Assembly (NCBI GenBank): GCA_963576785.1
Contig: OY756141.1
Location: 248,001 to 312,000 of the forward strand
From: Chlorophyllum brunneum
Taxonomy: Eukaryota; Basidiomycota; Agaricomycetes; Agaricales; Agaricaceae
Direction of reading: 5' to 3'
Length of the DNA: 64,000 nt
Below the pieces are notes generated by a model. That model did no database searches, had not been told where the DNA came from, and saw nothing but the letters and a program-made list of their open reading frames with translations. Every line of letters starts with the position of its first letter. Position 1 is the first letter of the stretch. Position numbers and translations under genes: made by a program. Positions 56,001 to 64,000 of the stretch are shown here, in pieces.

Positions 56001-56723
56001 TGAAGTTACTGGAAAGTAACGGATCAGTCTATTATTATCATAATGACTTCATAGTCTATTTCTAGAATATGTCCGAAACTTCAACAGACGGTGCAATAAC
56101 CAGCCAGCTCGGGCCAAGAATTTTCGATAATAGGTCCCAAACTGGAATCGGTCTCGCATAGGGATAGCTGCATTGTGCTCGACAAAGATTTCGAGGTCGG
56201 TTACAGTATAAAGTGAGTTGTCCTCTGCTCCTGGATATATTCCCATAATTTCTCTCTTAAATCGGTCCCAATCACCTCCTGTGGCTCCTGGACAGCTTCT
56301 CCAGGCTTCATAGTCAGACTGATCAAGATAACGAAGTGTCTGAGCAATTTGTTCATGAGGTCCGATGCCACAATCTCGAGCTATTACCTCAATATCCTCG
56401 AAGAACCTCCTAAGTGAACGAGGGTTTCCATCAAACTTTGGGGCATTCCTATCATAACGTGAAGGCATATGACGAGGCTGGTTGTATTGATTGATGATAT
56501 ATGGAGGGTTCTGAGGTGGATTAGGGGGGTGAGGTGGCTGTCCGAGTGGATTCGGACCAGGGAATTGAGCTGGGATAAAGCCTGGTGGATGGTTTCCTTC
56601 TCCAGGTGGGAAATGTTGGGCTTGGTAGGGGGGAAGACCAAAGACGGCTCCTGGGTTATCTCCAGCTGGTTGGGGGTCATTGTTCTGAGGTACGTTTGGA
56701 CCTGGCTCATTCTGGTCAGCCAT
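47006..56723 (-). CDS. Element A Gag-protease (interrupted)
   Basis: Two parts, 56723-56087 and 48717-47006, separated by Copia element B and its GACGG duplication; joined they make 2349 bases, 782 codons plus stop, unbroken. Start ATG 56723 (MADQNEPGPNVPQNN) after a proline-rich leader. A Gag capsid-like region follows (SRYDRNAPKFDGNPRSLRRF), then a zinc knuckle CGFCSDPNHMFRHC, a long Pro/Ser/Gln linker and an aspartic-protease domain (ILDEGSQIIGI, with DEGS replacing the more usual DSG/DTG). The stop overlaps the start of the Pol frame. Copia B breaks it after WLLHR. Confidence 0.82.
48723..49294 (-). repeat. 3' LTR of element B
   Basis: 572 bp, TGTTGA..TCAACA ends. Differs from the 5' LTR at 17 sites (16 transitions). 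Confidence 0.93.
49295..49309 (-). other. Polypurine tract of element B
   Basis: Minus strand reads CAGAGCAAGGAGGAG directly before the 3' LTR. The decayed level-0 copy retains the same tract at 58584-58598. Confidence 0.75.
49329..55355 (-). CDS. Element B Gag-Pol polyprotein frame with two TGA codons
   Basis: One reading frame of 2009 codons. Gag starts at ATG 55355 (MSTNNIVAGLPKLNG) with a Copia Gag domain and a Lys-rich C-terminal part; no zinc knuckle is seen. TGA at 54264-54266 follows VQQA; the frame continues ENARAELEKKV. Then come protease (WLLDSGASCHYT), pre-integrase zinc finger (HARLGHPSN..CDGCAKGK), integrase core (HSDLVE, CTDRGGEY, GRAERLNR), reverse transcriptase (RWVFTPKSDGRYRARLVAKG, then YVDD in LVYVDDSMFVG) and RNase H (SDSDWAGDP..STEAEYMAL). 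A second TGA interrupts the conserved LNRAIY-LKQSGRQWW motif near 50418-50420, so this copy cannot make a full polyprotein unless both stops are read through. Confidence 0.88.
55503..55514 (-). other. Primer-binding site of element B (copia-type, initiator tRNA-Met internal region)
   Basis: Minus strand reads GGTTATGGGCCC immediately after the 5' LTR. This matches the start of the primer site of Drosophila copia, which pairs with the anticodon region of a cleaved initiator tRNA-Met rather than its 3' CCA end. Confidence 0.7.
55515..56086 (-). repeat. 5' LTR of element B
   Basis: 572 bp. By my reading it differs from the solo LTR at 60834-61405 at only about three sites, far fewer than from its partner 3' LTR. 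Confidence 0.93.
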
Positions 56724-56911
56724 GTAGTGATTGATATAGGAGAGGATGTTGGATTGGGAGGTGATATATGGGTAGGTGGAAATGTTTTTGTTGGAGGTCA
56801 GAGGGGGTGTTAGAAATGTTGTATAGGAGTAGGGTTGCCTGTTGGGTGATGCTTGAGAGAGTACCAGACGACAATTTCGGTTTTTTGAAGCCCCTCGCGG
56901 TGGGCTCCAGT

Positions 56912-57666
56912 TGTAGAACGAGGGTATGGGCTGGAGAGCGAACGATTTAACAAGCGCGGCCGAATCCAACAACCGCTTTGCTTCCAACCAAAAGGGGTCG
57001 ATTAGCGGTACAGAGCGTCGAAGATTTGAGAGGAATTGACCAGGAAATGGTCGAGAAAAACGGTGATCAAGTTTGGGTAATTAATGAAGTTGAGATAGAT
57101 AAGAGACGAAGTGGCTTTGGGAAATCTGAGGGGATTTAGATACTCATTTGTATTTCACTGCCTTCCCCTATCGAAGACATACTACTTATATACATACATG
57201 AATATGGCCCAGTTTTAGAAGTGTGAAAGAAATATGCCAAGGTACATTTTAATGAAGTAATTAGACCGAAAAATGGGAAGAAAAATGAAGGTAATCATCT
57301 ATGGACAAGGTGTAGAACAATAGGGGACCAGGTACAAATGGATTGATAATGTTTTTATACTATAAAGGTAGGACGGAGAAGAGAGAAGATAGGAAGAGGT
57401 TAGGCAGAATACATTATTTATTTGGGACTTTCTCCAGATGATCATCTATGGTGTAGACCTACAATTGGACTTAAAGGGGATAGCTTACAGTTATGAAATA
57501 GAAATGGAGGAGGCATAGAAATGGGGAAGAGGGACAGAAGACTTGACTTTGGGATGTTTATGATGATGCCCCGACCCAGTGATGGGCGCTCCGAGATTTT
57601 TGATCCGAAAAGACTCCCTTGGAGACAACGTGAGAGTTCAGCAGTAGCCAAACATCGCTCTCCACA
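56912..57666 (-). repeat. 5' LTR of element A
   Basis: 755 bp. The primer-site candidate (TGGAGCCCACCGCG) starts two bases after it on the minus strand. Confidence 0.9.
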
Positions 57667-57670
57667 TTCT

Positions 57671-58166
57671 AGTAACTTCAATCCGTAGTAACTTCCTATG
57701 AGTTGCTCTGCATATGATAAGAGTCATAAGTACTTGATAGATTATTCTACATAGTACCAATGACTAGTATACTACGTTCTGCAGTATTCTGCAGGCACTA
57801 CACCACAGTTAAAAGGAGTCATAAGGAACATTCTATGTATTCTTAGTATTTTATGTAGTATGACTCGTCTATGCTCTAACATGTATATAAACCCCATGTA
57901 GCAGACCTAGTTCTGTATCTTGTTCAATTGAACAACTTCTTCATCATCGCTTATTTTCTTGAGTACAATACCAGTCTCGATCTCCTTAACTTTAACTTGT
58001 CTACCTCTGATACTGACCATTTCATAACTAATATCTGTCTATCCAAGTTGCCCTTCTACAGGTATCAAATAGAAGCTTATTATCTTGGTGAGTAGACCTT
58101 ACATTCTCTCCCACTGCATTTACTGCTGCCCCCAGCAAACAACTCATTACGGTCATTTCCTCAACA
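57671..58166. mobile_element. Inverted solo Copia LTR (level 1), right part
   Basis: Remaining 496 bases of the LTR that begins at 36007. Ends CCTCAACA and is followed by the GTCAG duplication. Confidence 0.88.
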
Positions 58167-58171
58167 GTCAG

Positions 58172-58583
58172 AGTTAAAGTCAAGGAGATTGAGACTTGTG
58201 TTGTACTCAAGAAGATAAGCAATGATGAAGAAGTTGTTCAATTGAACAAGATACAGAACTAGGTCTGCTATATGGGGTTTATATACATGTTAGAACATAG
58301 GCAAGTCATACTACATAAAATACTAGGAATACATAGAACATTCCTTATGACTCCCATTAACTGTGGTATAGTGCCTACAGAGTACTGTGGAACATATTAT
58401 ACTAGTCATTAGGACTGTGTAGAATAATCTATCAAGTACTAATTGACTTTATGACTCTTATTGTATACAGAGCAACTCATAGGAAGTTACTATGGATTGA
58501 AGTTACTGGAAAGTAACAGATCAGTCTATTATTATCATAATGACTTCATAGTCTATTTCTAGAATATGTCCAAAACTTCAACA
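58172..58583 (-). mobile_element. Outermost Copia LTR (level 0), right part
   Basis: Remaining 412 bases of the LTR that begins at 35847; abuts the decayed polypurine tract and pol of the same element. Confidence 0.85.
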
Positions 58584-60061
58584 CTCCTCCTTGCTCTGTA
58601 TTGATGTAGAGTTTTTAATCACTCAAATATCAAGCCAAGGTGAGGTTGGAATAGATTGAATTTAATTTTGTCTAAATTCTTTGTGAGAATGTCAGCAGGA
58701 TTTTCTGTGCCTTTCACAGAGAATATTTCAATCTTTCCTTCTTCTACCAAATCATGAATGTAATAGTATTTGATGTCAACATATTTTGATTGTTTTTCTG
58801 TTACTGGATTTTTTGCCCAAAATATTGAACTCTTATTATCACCAAAGAGATAAGGAGCCAATGATTGGATGCCAATTTCTTCCAACAAATTGACAGTCCA
58901 AACAAGTTGTTAACTGTAATCTGACAAAGCCATATACTTGGCTTTGGTGGAAGATAATGCAACGGTTTTTTGCTTTCTGCTTAACCAAGCAATAGTTTCA
59001 CTGGCTAATAAACAGAAATATCCAGTTACAGATTTACAACTAATTGGATCACCAGCCCAATCAGAGTCAGAAAAAGCATTAAGGCCTTGCATAGAACTTC
59101 CATTATAGGTAATTCTATATTTGCGAGTAGCATTAAGATACTTTTTGGAAGGAAGACATAAGCACCACAGCCAAAGACTTTCTCTTTGGAAATGTTTGGA
59201 ATCTTTTGATTCAGTACTTCATATGATGTTTTCTACATAAGACATAATACTGGTGTTTTATTATAGATATGTATCATATAATCTATAGAAAACTTCTACC
59301 AACCATCAGGAATACAAGTATGATGCCTCATAACTTCTGCTTTATCCATTAAGGTTCAGTTCAAGCATTCAGCTCAACCATTTTGTTGGTGTATATGAGG
59401 TGCACTAGTCTTACATATGATCCCTAATAAGCACAAATGAGATTATAACTTGTCAGTTGTATACTCTCCTCCTCTATCAGTGCAGAGATGTTTTAATTTA
59501 GTTTTGTATTGAGTTTGAATTAAGGTAATGAAAATTTTCATTTCTTTTGCTGCTTTTGACTTTTTATGGAGAAAGTGAATTCATCCATGAGAGGAAAAGT
59601 CATCCATTATAATCATGATCCATTTAAATTTATGGTAGGAAAGAATTGGAAGTTCAACTAAATCCAAATAAATTCTTTTGAATGGATGCTTTGTACATAT
59701 AAGGTTCTCTCTAAAGGGTTTCTGGTGCATCTTTCTCTTGGCACAACTATCACAGACTGGTTTTTACTCAGGAATTTGTATTGAAGTAAACCCAATTGTA
59801 TTTTTCTCAAAATGATTGAGGATACAATTAGAGGGGTGTTCTAATCTCACATATACAACTTTGTAGCCAACAATTGGATCTGCAGCTATAGCTGCATGTT
59901 CTGAGTGTACAATTTTGGTATTAACAAAATGTAAAGTAGTATTGTGATTTGCTAAAGGATATGCTTAAAGAATAACATTTCCTTTGCTATCAACTACTAC
60001 TGATTCATTGGCATCTGTTCTAACAGTTTTGCTGTCTTGGCATAACTGTCCTACTGACATT
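58584..60061 (-). pseudogene. Decayed pol of the outermost Copia element
   Basis: 58619-59140 matches the RNase H end of element B (for example KHV/KYVDVKYHYIRDLVE and SDSDWAGDPIS) with stops such as TAA near 58910. At about 59143 the match jumps to integrase sequence equivalent to about 51835 in element B, so about 2 kb of reverse-transcriptase coding DNA is deleted. The match then follows integrase and protease-linker sequence to 60061 (equivalent to about 52750). Most differences replace CG by TG or CA. The 5' LTR is not in the window. Confidence 0.8.
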
Positions 60062-60644
60062 AGTTATTTATTTATTTATTTATTTTTTGCATCATCAATA
60101 TTTAAAATAGGGCTTAAACACAGTCTACCCCCTATACCTACTACAAGTATGATACAAGGCTCTCCAACCTACACCTAAAGAGCTTTATCGATGGAGTAGT
60201 ACATTAAACTACAAGTGCATATGGACTAGAGAGTCTGAATGATAATACAGTAGAGAATAGATGGAGGAACTACTCAACACAATTGATCAGTGCCCTCACC
60301 CCTCTCCTCTGAACTTTTGTCTCCTCATAGTGACCCCAGATCCAGCCAGCTTTGAAGTGGTAGGCCCAGAACAAGCATTTCAGCTTATTTGCTGTGTGAT
60401 CTCCACCACAGTTTAAGCAGTGGGTAGTGTGGGGGCACAGTATGCCCTTGGGAGTGGCAGGGATGGGGGGGTTTAGCTTTGGTATTACCCTTACAGCATC
60501 CAGAAAGGAGACAATGGTGCTCTACTTGGTGGGGACCTCTGCAATGGGGGCACTTGAAGCCTTTGGACCTACAGGTGGAAGTCAGATGGCCCCGTTGTTA
60601 TGGATTCAGCTACTAAGGACAATCAAAGAGGATGCAACCTCTAG
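60062..60644 (-). mobile_element. LINE 3' fragment: ORF1 zinc-knuckle region with TTAT-repeat tail
   Basis: Minus strand encodes, in two frames, a zinc-knuckle array of the fungal LINE ORF1 type (FKCPHCRGPHQVEHHC, then CPHTTHCLNCGGDH) and the usual ORF1 end (KCLFWAYHFKAGW). About 250 bases of 3' sequence and a tail repeat (ATAA)n on the minus strand follow at 60062-60090. No reverse-transcriptase sequence lies between ORF1 and the tail. Inserted in the decayed Copia pol. Confidence 0.6.
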
Positions 60645-60649
60645 GGTAT

Positions 60650-61531
60650 TGTTATAAACTATAGATAAACAGTACATTCCTATCATGTGCCCATCATACT
60701 CATCATTCCTATGAATCTGTTTCATCCCCCTGTTTCATCCCTTATGGCTATACTCTTTCTGACTCATTCTATTCATCTCTATGACTCCTTTACTCTGTTC
60801 CTTTATTCTTAGCTCTTACCACTAGTATATAAATGTTGAAGTTTCGGACATATTCTAGAAATAGACTATGAAGTCATTATGATAATAATAGACTGATCCG
60901 TTACTTTCCAGTAACTTCATTCCGTAGTAACTTCCTATGAGTTGCTCTACATACGATGAGAGTCATAAGTACTTGATAGATTATTCTACATAGTACCAAT
61001 GACTAGATACTATGTTCTGCAGTACTCTGCAGGCACTACGCCGCAGTTAAAGGGAGTCATAAGGAACAATCCATGCAACACTAGTATTTTATGTAGTATA
61101 ACTCGTCTATGTTACAATATGTATATAAACCCCATGTAGCAGACCTAAGTTCTGCATCTTGTTCAATCGAACAACTTCTTCATCATTGCCTATCTCTTTG
61201 AGTACAACACCTCAATCGATTTAATCGACTTTGACCTCTACTTAACTGACGTTAACCGCTTCATCAATAATATCTGTCTATCCGAATTACCTTTCTACAG
61301 GTATCAGATAGAAGCTTATTATCTCGGTGAGTAGACCCTACGTTCTCTCCCACTGCGTTTACTGCTGCCCCCAGCAAACAACTCGTTACGGTCGTTTCCT
61401 CAACAATAAAGTATAGTAATACTTGATGTATTCCTTATACTTTACCAATCATATCATCCCTTACTCTTCTCTCTACTTCTTAGTCTTTATCCAAAGACTT
61501 GCAACCTGAGTCCTAGACTAAGGTTGTAACA
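60650..61531. mobile_element. Solo LTR of the element C family, diverged, holding another solo LTR
   Basis: 60650-60833 plus 61411-61531 form a ~305-bp LTR related to the 299-bp LTR of element C (TGTTATAAACTATAG start, GGTTGTAACA end), with the duplication GGTAT at 60645-60649 and 61532-61536. Confidence 0.85.
60834..61405. mobile_element. Solo LTR of the Copia B family
   Basis: 572 bp, inverted relative to element B's LTRs, with the duplication ATAAA at 60829-60833 and 61406-61410. It landed in the TATA box of the surrounding solo LTR. Confidence 0.93.
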
Positions 61532-61536
61532 GGTAT

Positions 61537-61980
61537 GGCCTTAATACCTATCTCAGCCAAGTAACCAGATAAGCAAACATTATCAAACTGTCATTACTCA
61601 ACCAAGAAATGGGAATCCCATTTATCTCATAGCTCTGAGTGATGAGAGCAAGTAGAGAATAAGCAGTTAAGCAATCTTCTATTGATTGACAGTAACTATC
61701 AACAGAAACTCTTCTTGGGTGATCAAGAAGGCTATTCCTGTAGAAGATCAAAGCTTAAGCTTTGACTTCCTAATATAGTTGGCTATTTATACTAACTACT
61801 TCTTTTCTATAAATACTATGGAGTATAGATAATGAGACTGAAATAAGTTTCACAATGTGAAACTGATAGATATGAAACTCAAGACAAAATGCTACAATCC
61901 CTTCTTTGACTCATACCACCACCATCGATTTTCAAAAGTCAATTATACAGTGCTAGTCTACAGTACAAAGGATACACACT
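61537..61980. other. AT-rich region between solo LTR and LINE ORF1
   Basis: No gene seen. Contains a perfect 9-bp inverted repeat around one base (AGTTTCACA..TGTGAAACT, 61846-61864). Could include the 5' UTR of the LINE. Confidence 0.35.
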
Positions 61981-64000
61981 ATGCCTGCATTATGTTCTGA
62001 TCTCTTCCCGAGAGAGCCTACACCTGACGGCAATAGGGACATCTTTGGGAACACAACACATGTTCCAGCTCCCTCTATCTTCATGGCCTCTCCGGCTCTG
62101 CCCCCTCCTGGTATCTTGTTCCCTAGGACACCATCCATGTCCAGGCCTGTGATCCCTACCGATCAGGCCTACAGCAACACCATTCCCCCGTCAGTACTCA
62201 GCAGAAAGCCAACAACCCTCTCATGGTCCTCGGTCCCTCTCAACAGTGACATGGAAAAGACCATCCACTGATCATCCAAACAAGTAAGGCCGGAAGGCGA
62301 TCACTACCACTTGGGCAAAAATGACGATAAAGACTGGGCCAACCAAGTTGAAAAGGAGTTGGAGTCCAAGGTCGAAGTGATAAAGGAAGACACTACAGAA
62401 CACAAAAGTGGTCCGGAGGAGTTCTATGACGATGCTGTGAGAGAAGTTGAAAGGCTTTCCAAGTGGGTGGAGGCCTGCAGCACATACAACATGAGTGGTG
62501 ATGATGGGCTTGCGTTTGGGCGGGATTTCATGGAATTAATGGGAACCTTGATGAAGGCGGAATGGCTCAAGGTTGCCGTCAATGAACAGAAGAATGACCT
62601 CCATGGTTGGATGGAGGTCAACTTTGGCAAAATCACTGTCTGTGCTAAAGAAACGCCTCAACAGGACCTCTCCCCCCTGTGACGCGCAGCCTCCAGAGGC
62701 CCCACACAAAAACCTGACGATGTCCACATGGAGGTTGTTGAGCACATTGTCACTTTGGGTATCACCGATGGCAATGAAGTCACTCATTTGGGTATCTCTG
62801 ATGATGACATGCAAATGATCACCAAGGCAGAGTTCAAAACCATCACAGGGAAAAAGAAGAGTAAAGGCCAGAAGACCGCTCTTGCCACCAATAAACCTGC
62901 CATCACCAAAAAACCAGCTACCATGGATCAGAAGGCCAAGCCTGCACAGGCCACTGCCCCTGCTAAGGCCACCACAACTCTGCCTTCCCCCTCAAAGAAA
63001 GGCACCAAACCCTCCTATGCAGCAGCTGCAGCTAAAAGTGACAAATGCCCTGCCCCCTCCTCCACTGGGTGTGACCCTCTTAAACTCCTGAAGTTTGCAA
63101 GCAAATTCCCAGAATTGATACATGAGAAGATAGTAGCAATGTATGATGCTGCTTTCTCCACTCCCTCCACTGCAAACAAGAAGCCGACTAAGAAAGCTGG
63201 TGTAGTTTGCTCCACGCTGAATGGTCCCTTGTGCAAGCAGGTCATCATTCCCCTTCTCACTGGACCCAATGTTTCCAATTTTGGGGCCATCATCAATTCT
63301 CTCAATGCTTGCCTCATAGCCGAGAAGTCAAAGACCAGGGTCATTGCTGCCTTGCAGGGTAAGCTGGGTCTCATGGTCCACACCTTGGAGGTGTTGACCC
63401 CTATGGAGCTAGATGTTATCAAGGCATGGCTCAAAGAGAAATTTGGAGGAATCACTATGGGCAAAGCATCCCTCCCCAAGTCCAAATCATTTGTGAAAGT
63501 CACAGACATCAGTTACATCATGCCCTGAGGACAGGTCCTCACTGAAGCTGATGTAGTCTCCAGTGTCTGGAATTCCATCCACTCAGACGCCATCCAATTC
63601 GCAATGCAACTCCAAGTACTCCGACACCTGTACAGTGTGGTTTGAAATCTGGGACTCCAAGGCGGGGTCCAATATTGTGAAAATTGAGGACAAATTCCTC
63701 AACATTTATGGAGGACTCTTCTGCATCAGGAGGGCCAATGCTAACCCAGGAGTACCATTCTGTGCCAAATGCTGCAGATGGGGCCACCCCCTTATCTGTT
63801 GCTGTGCTAGACTGTTTACCTGCACTCACTACAAGGGCCCCCACTCCACCACCAACCACCATGCCTTTGCCTTCTGTTGCAAGGGTAATGACAAAGCAGA
63901 CCCACCCATCACGGCTACCCCCACTGGAGAACCATGCCCCCACAAGGCTATGTGCTCCAACTGCGGCAAGAACCACCTTGCCACTGACTGTAAATATCAA
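61981..64000 (+). pseudogene. LINE ORF1 (Gag-like), runs off the window
   Basis: One frame from 61981 to about 63590 is interrupted only by TGA at 62269-62271, 62680-62682 and 63526-63528. A shift to the next frame near 63610 then leads into a triple zinc-knuckle array (CAKCCRWGHPLICCC, CTHYKGPHSTTNHH, CSNCGKNHLATDC) typical of ORF1 of fungal LINEs of the Tad/I type. The middle is Lys/Ala/Pro-rich. Each TGA precedes or sits in arginine-compatible context (CTG TGA CGC), consistent with former CGA codons. ORF2 would lie beyond base 64000. Confidence 0.7.

Larger units (their letters stand above)
48723..56086 (-). mobile_element. Ty1/Copia retrotransposon B
   Basis: 7364 bp, minus strand, with 572-bp LTRs (3' LTR 48723-49294, 5' LTR 55515-56086) and the duplication GACGG (48718-48722, 56087-56091). 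Inserted in the gag gene of element A. A single gag-pol frame spans 55355-49329 with two in-frame TGA codons. A copia-type half-tRNA primer site and a polypurine tract are present. The LTRs differ at 17 of 572 positions. Confidence 0.95.
36083..57666 (-). mobile_element. Ty3/Gypsy retrotransposon A with two nested guests
   Basis: A minus-strand LTR retrotransposon with 755-bp LTRs (5' LTR 56912-57666, 3' LTR 36083-36837) and a 4-bp duplication TTCT (36079-36082, 57667-57670). After removal of element C (plus ATCCA) and element B (plus GACGG) its length is about 7.72 kb. Next to the 5' LTR, after two bases, a primer-binding-site candidate starts TGGAGCCCACCGCG; the tRNA is not identified. Gag-protease and Pol frames are both open once the guests are removed. 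The LTRs differ at 16 of 755 positions by my count, all but one transitions. Confidence 0.92.

Noticed and set aside
36083..58583. Several unrelated LTR fragments lying side by side
   Set aside because: Fragment lengths add exactly to family lengths and duplications pair up across the nest, so they are split pieces of single LTRs.
61981..63528. A genetic code in which TGA is read as an amino acid
   Set aside because: Host genes here (for example dephospho-CoA kinase) end in TGA, and the element TGAs fit mutated CGA codons.
1..64000. CRISPR arrays, rRNA genes, tRNA genes
   Set aside because: None recognised; the genome is eukaryotic and the repeats present are LTRs and LINE tails. A tRNA scan would be needed to exclude a tRNA gene with certainty.

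Overview
The window is genomic DNA of a filamentous basidiomycete, most likely an Agaricomycete. Genes are broken by introns of about 45-70 bases with GT..AG ends. The gene families (a STAND/NACHT protein with the mushroom-type N-terminus, an expanded family of small multi-pass membrane proteins, a CHWFA-type charged protein) and the mix of Ty3/Gypsy, Ty1/Copia and LINE elements also fit. The species cannot be named from sequence alone.

Bases 1-35,846 are a gene-bearing but scarred region. It holds a flavin-containing monooxygenase (236-2629,+) and a compact conserved block of a heat-shock-factor-type regulator (10442-12899,-), dephospho-CoA kinase (12972-13772,-) and a 929-aa coiled-coil protein (13821-16659,+). 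The last two start codons lie only 48 bp apart. After these come a CHWFA-type protein (17916-19709,+), a decayed segmental copy of the coiled-coil gene (20309-21917), a STAND NTPase (26710-29696,-) and a dismantled MCT-type MFS transporter (32744-35834,-). Four copies of one membrane-protein gene are scattered through the region: one looks intact (23491-24601), one is split by a solo LTR, and two carry frameshifts at the same place.

Bases 35,847-60,061 are a four-level nest of LTR retrotransposons that can be unpacked exactly from target-site duplications (TSDs). An old Copia LTR (35847-36006 + 58172-58583) was hit by an inverted solo LTR of the same family (TSD GTCAG). That LTR was hit by a Ty3/Gypsy element A (36083-57666, TSD TTCT). 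Element A was then hit by chromodomain Gypsy element C (38571-45057, TSD ATCCA) and Copia element B (48723-56086, TSD GACGG). Removing the guests restores two open reading frames in A. Element C has identical LTRs, intact gag and pol, an extra 278-aa ORF3 and a primer-binding site complementary to its own predicted mRNA 5' end, as in Tf1/sushi self-priming. Element B has the copia-type half-tRNA primer site and LTRs from two different sub-lineages.

Bases 60,062-64,000 continue with a LINE 3' fragment, a solo LTR inside another solo LTR, and the ORF1 of a LINE that runs off the window. Several element frames end in TGA where CGA is the likely ancestor, so the repeats seem to decay mainly by C-to-T change at CpG.
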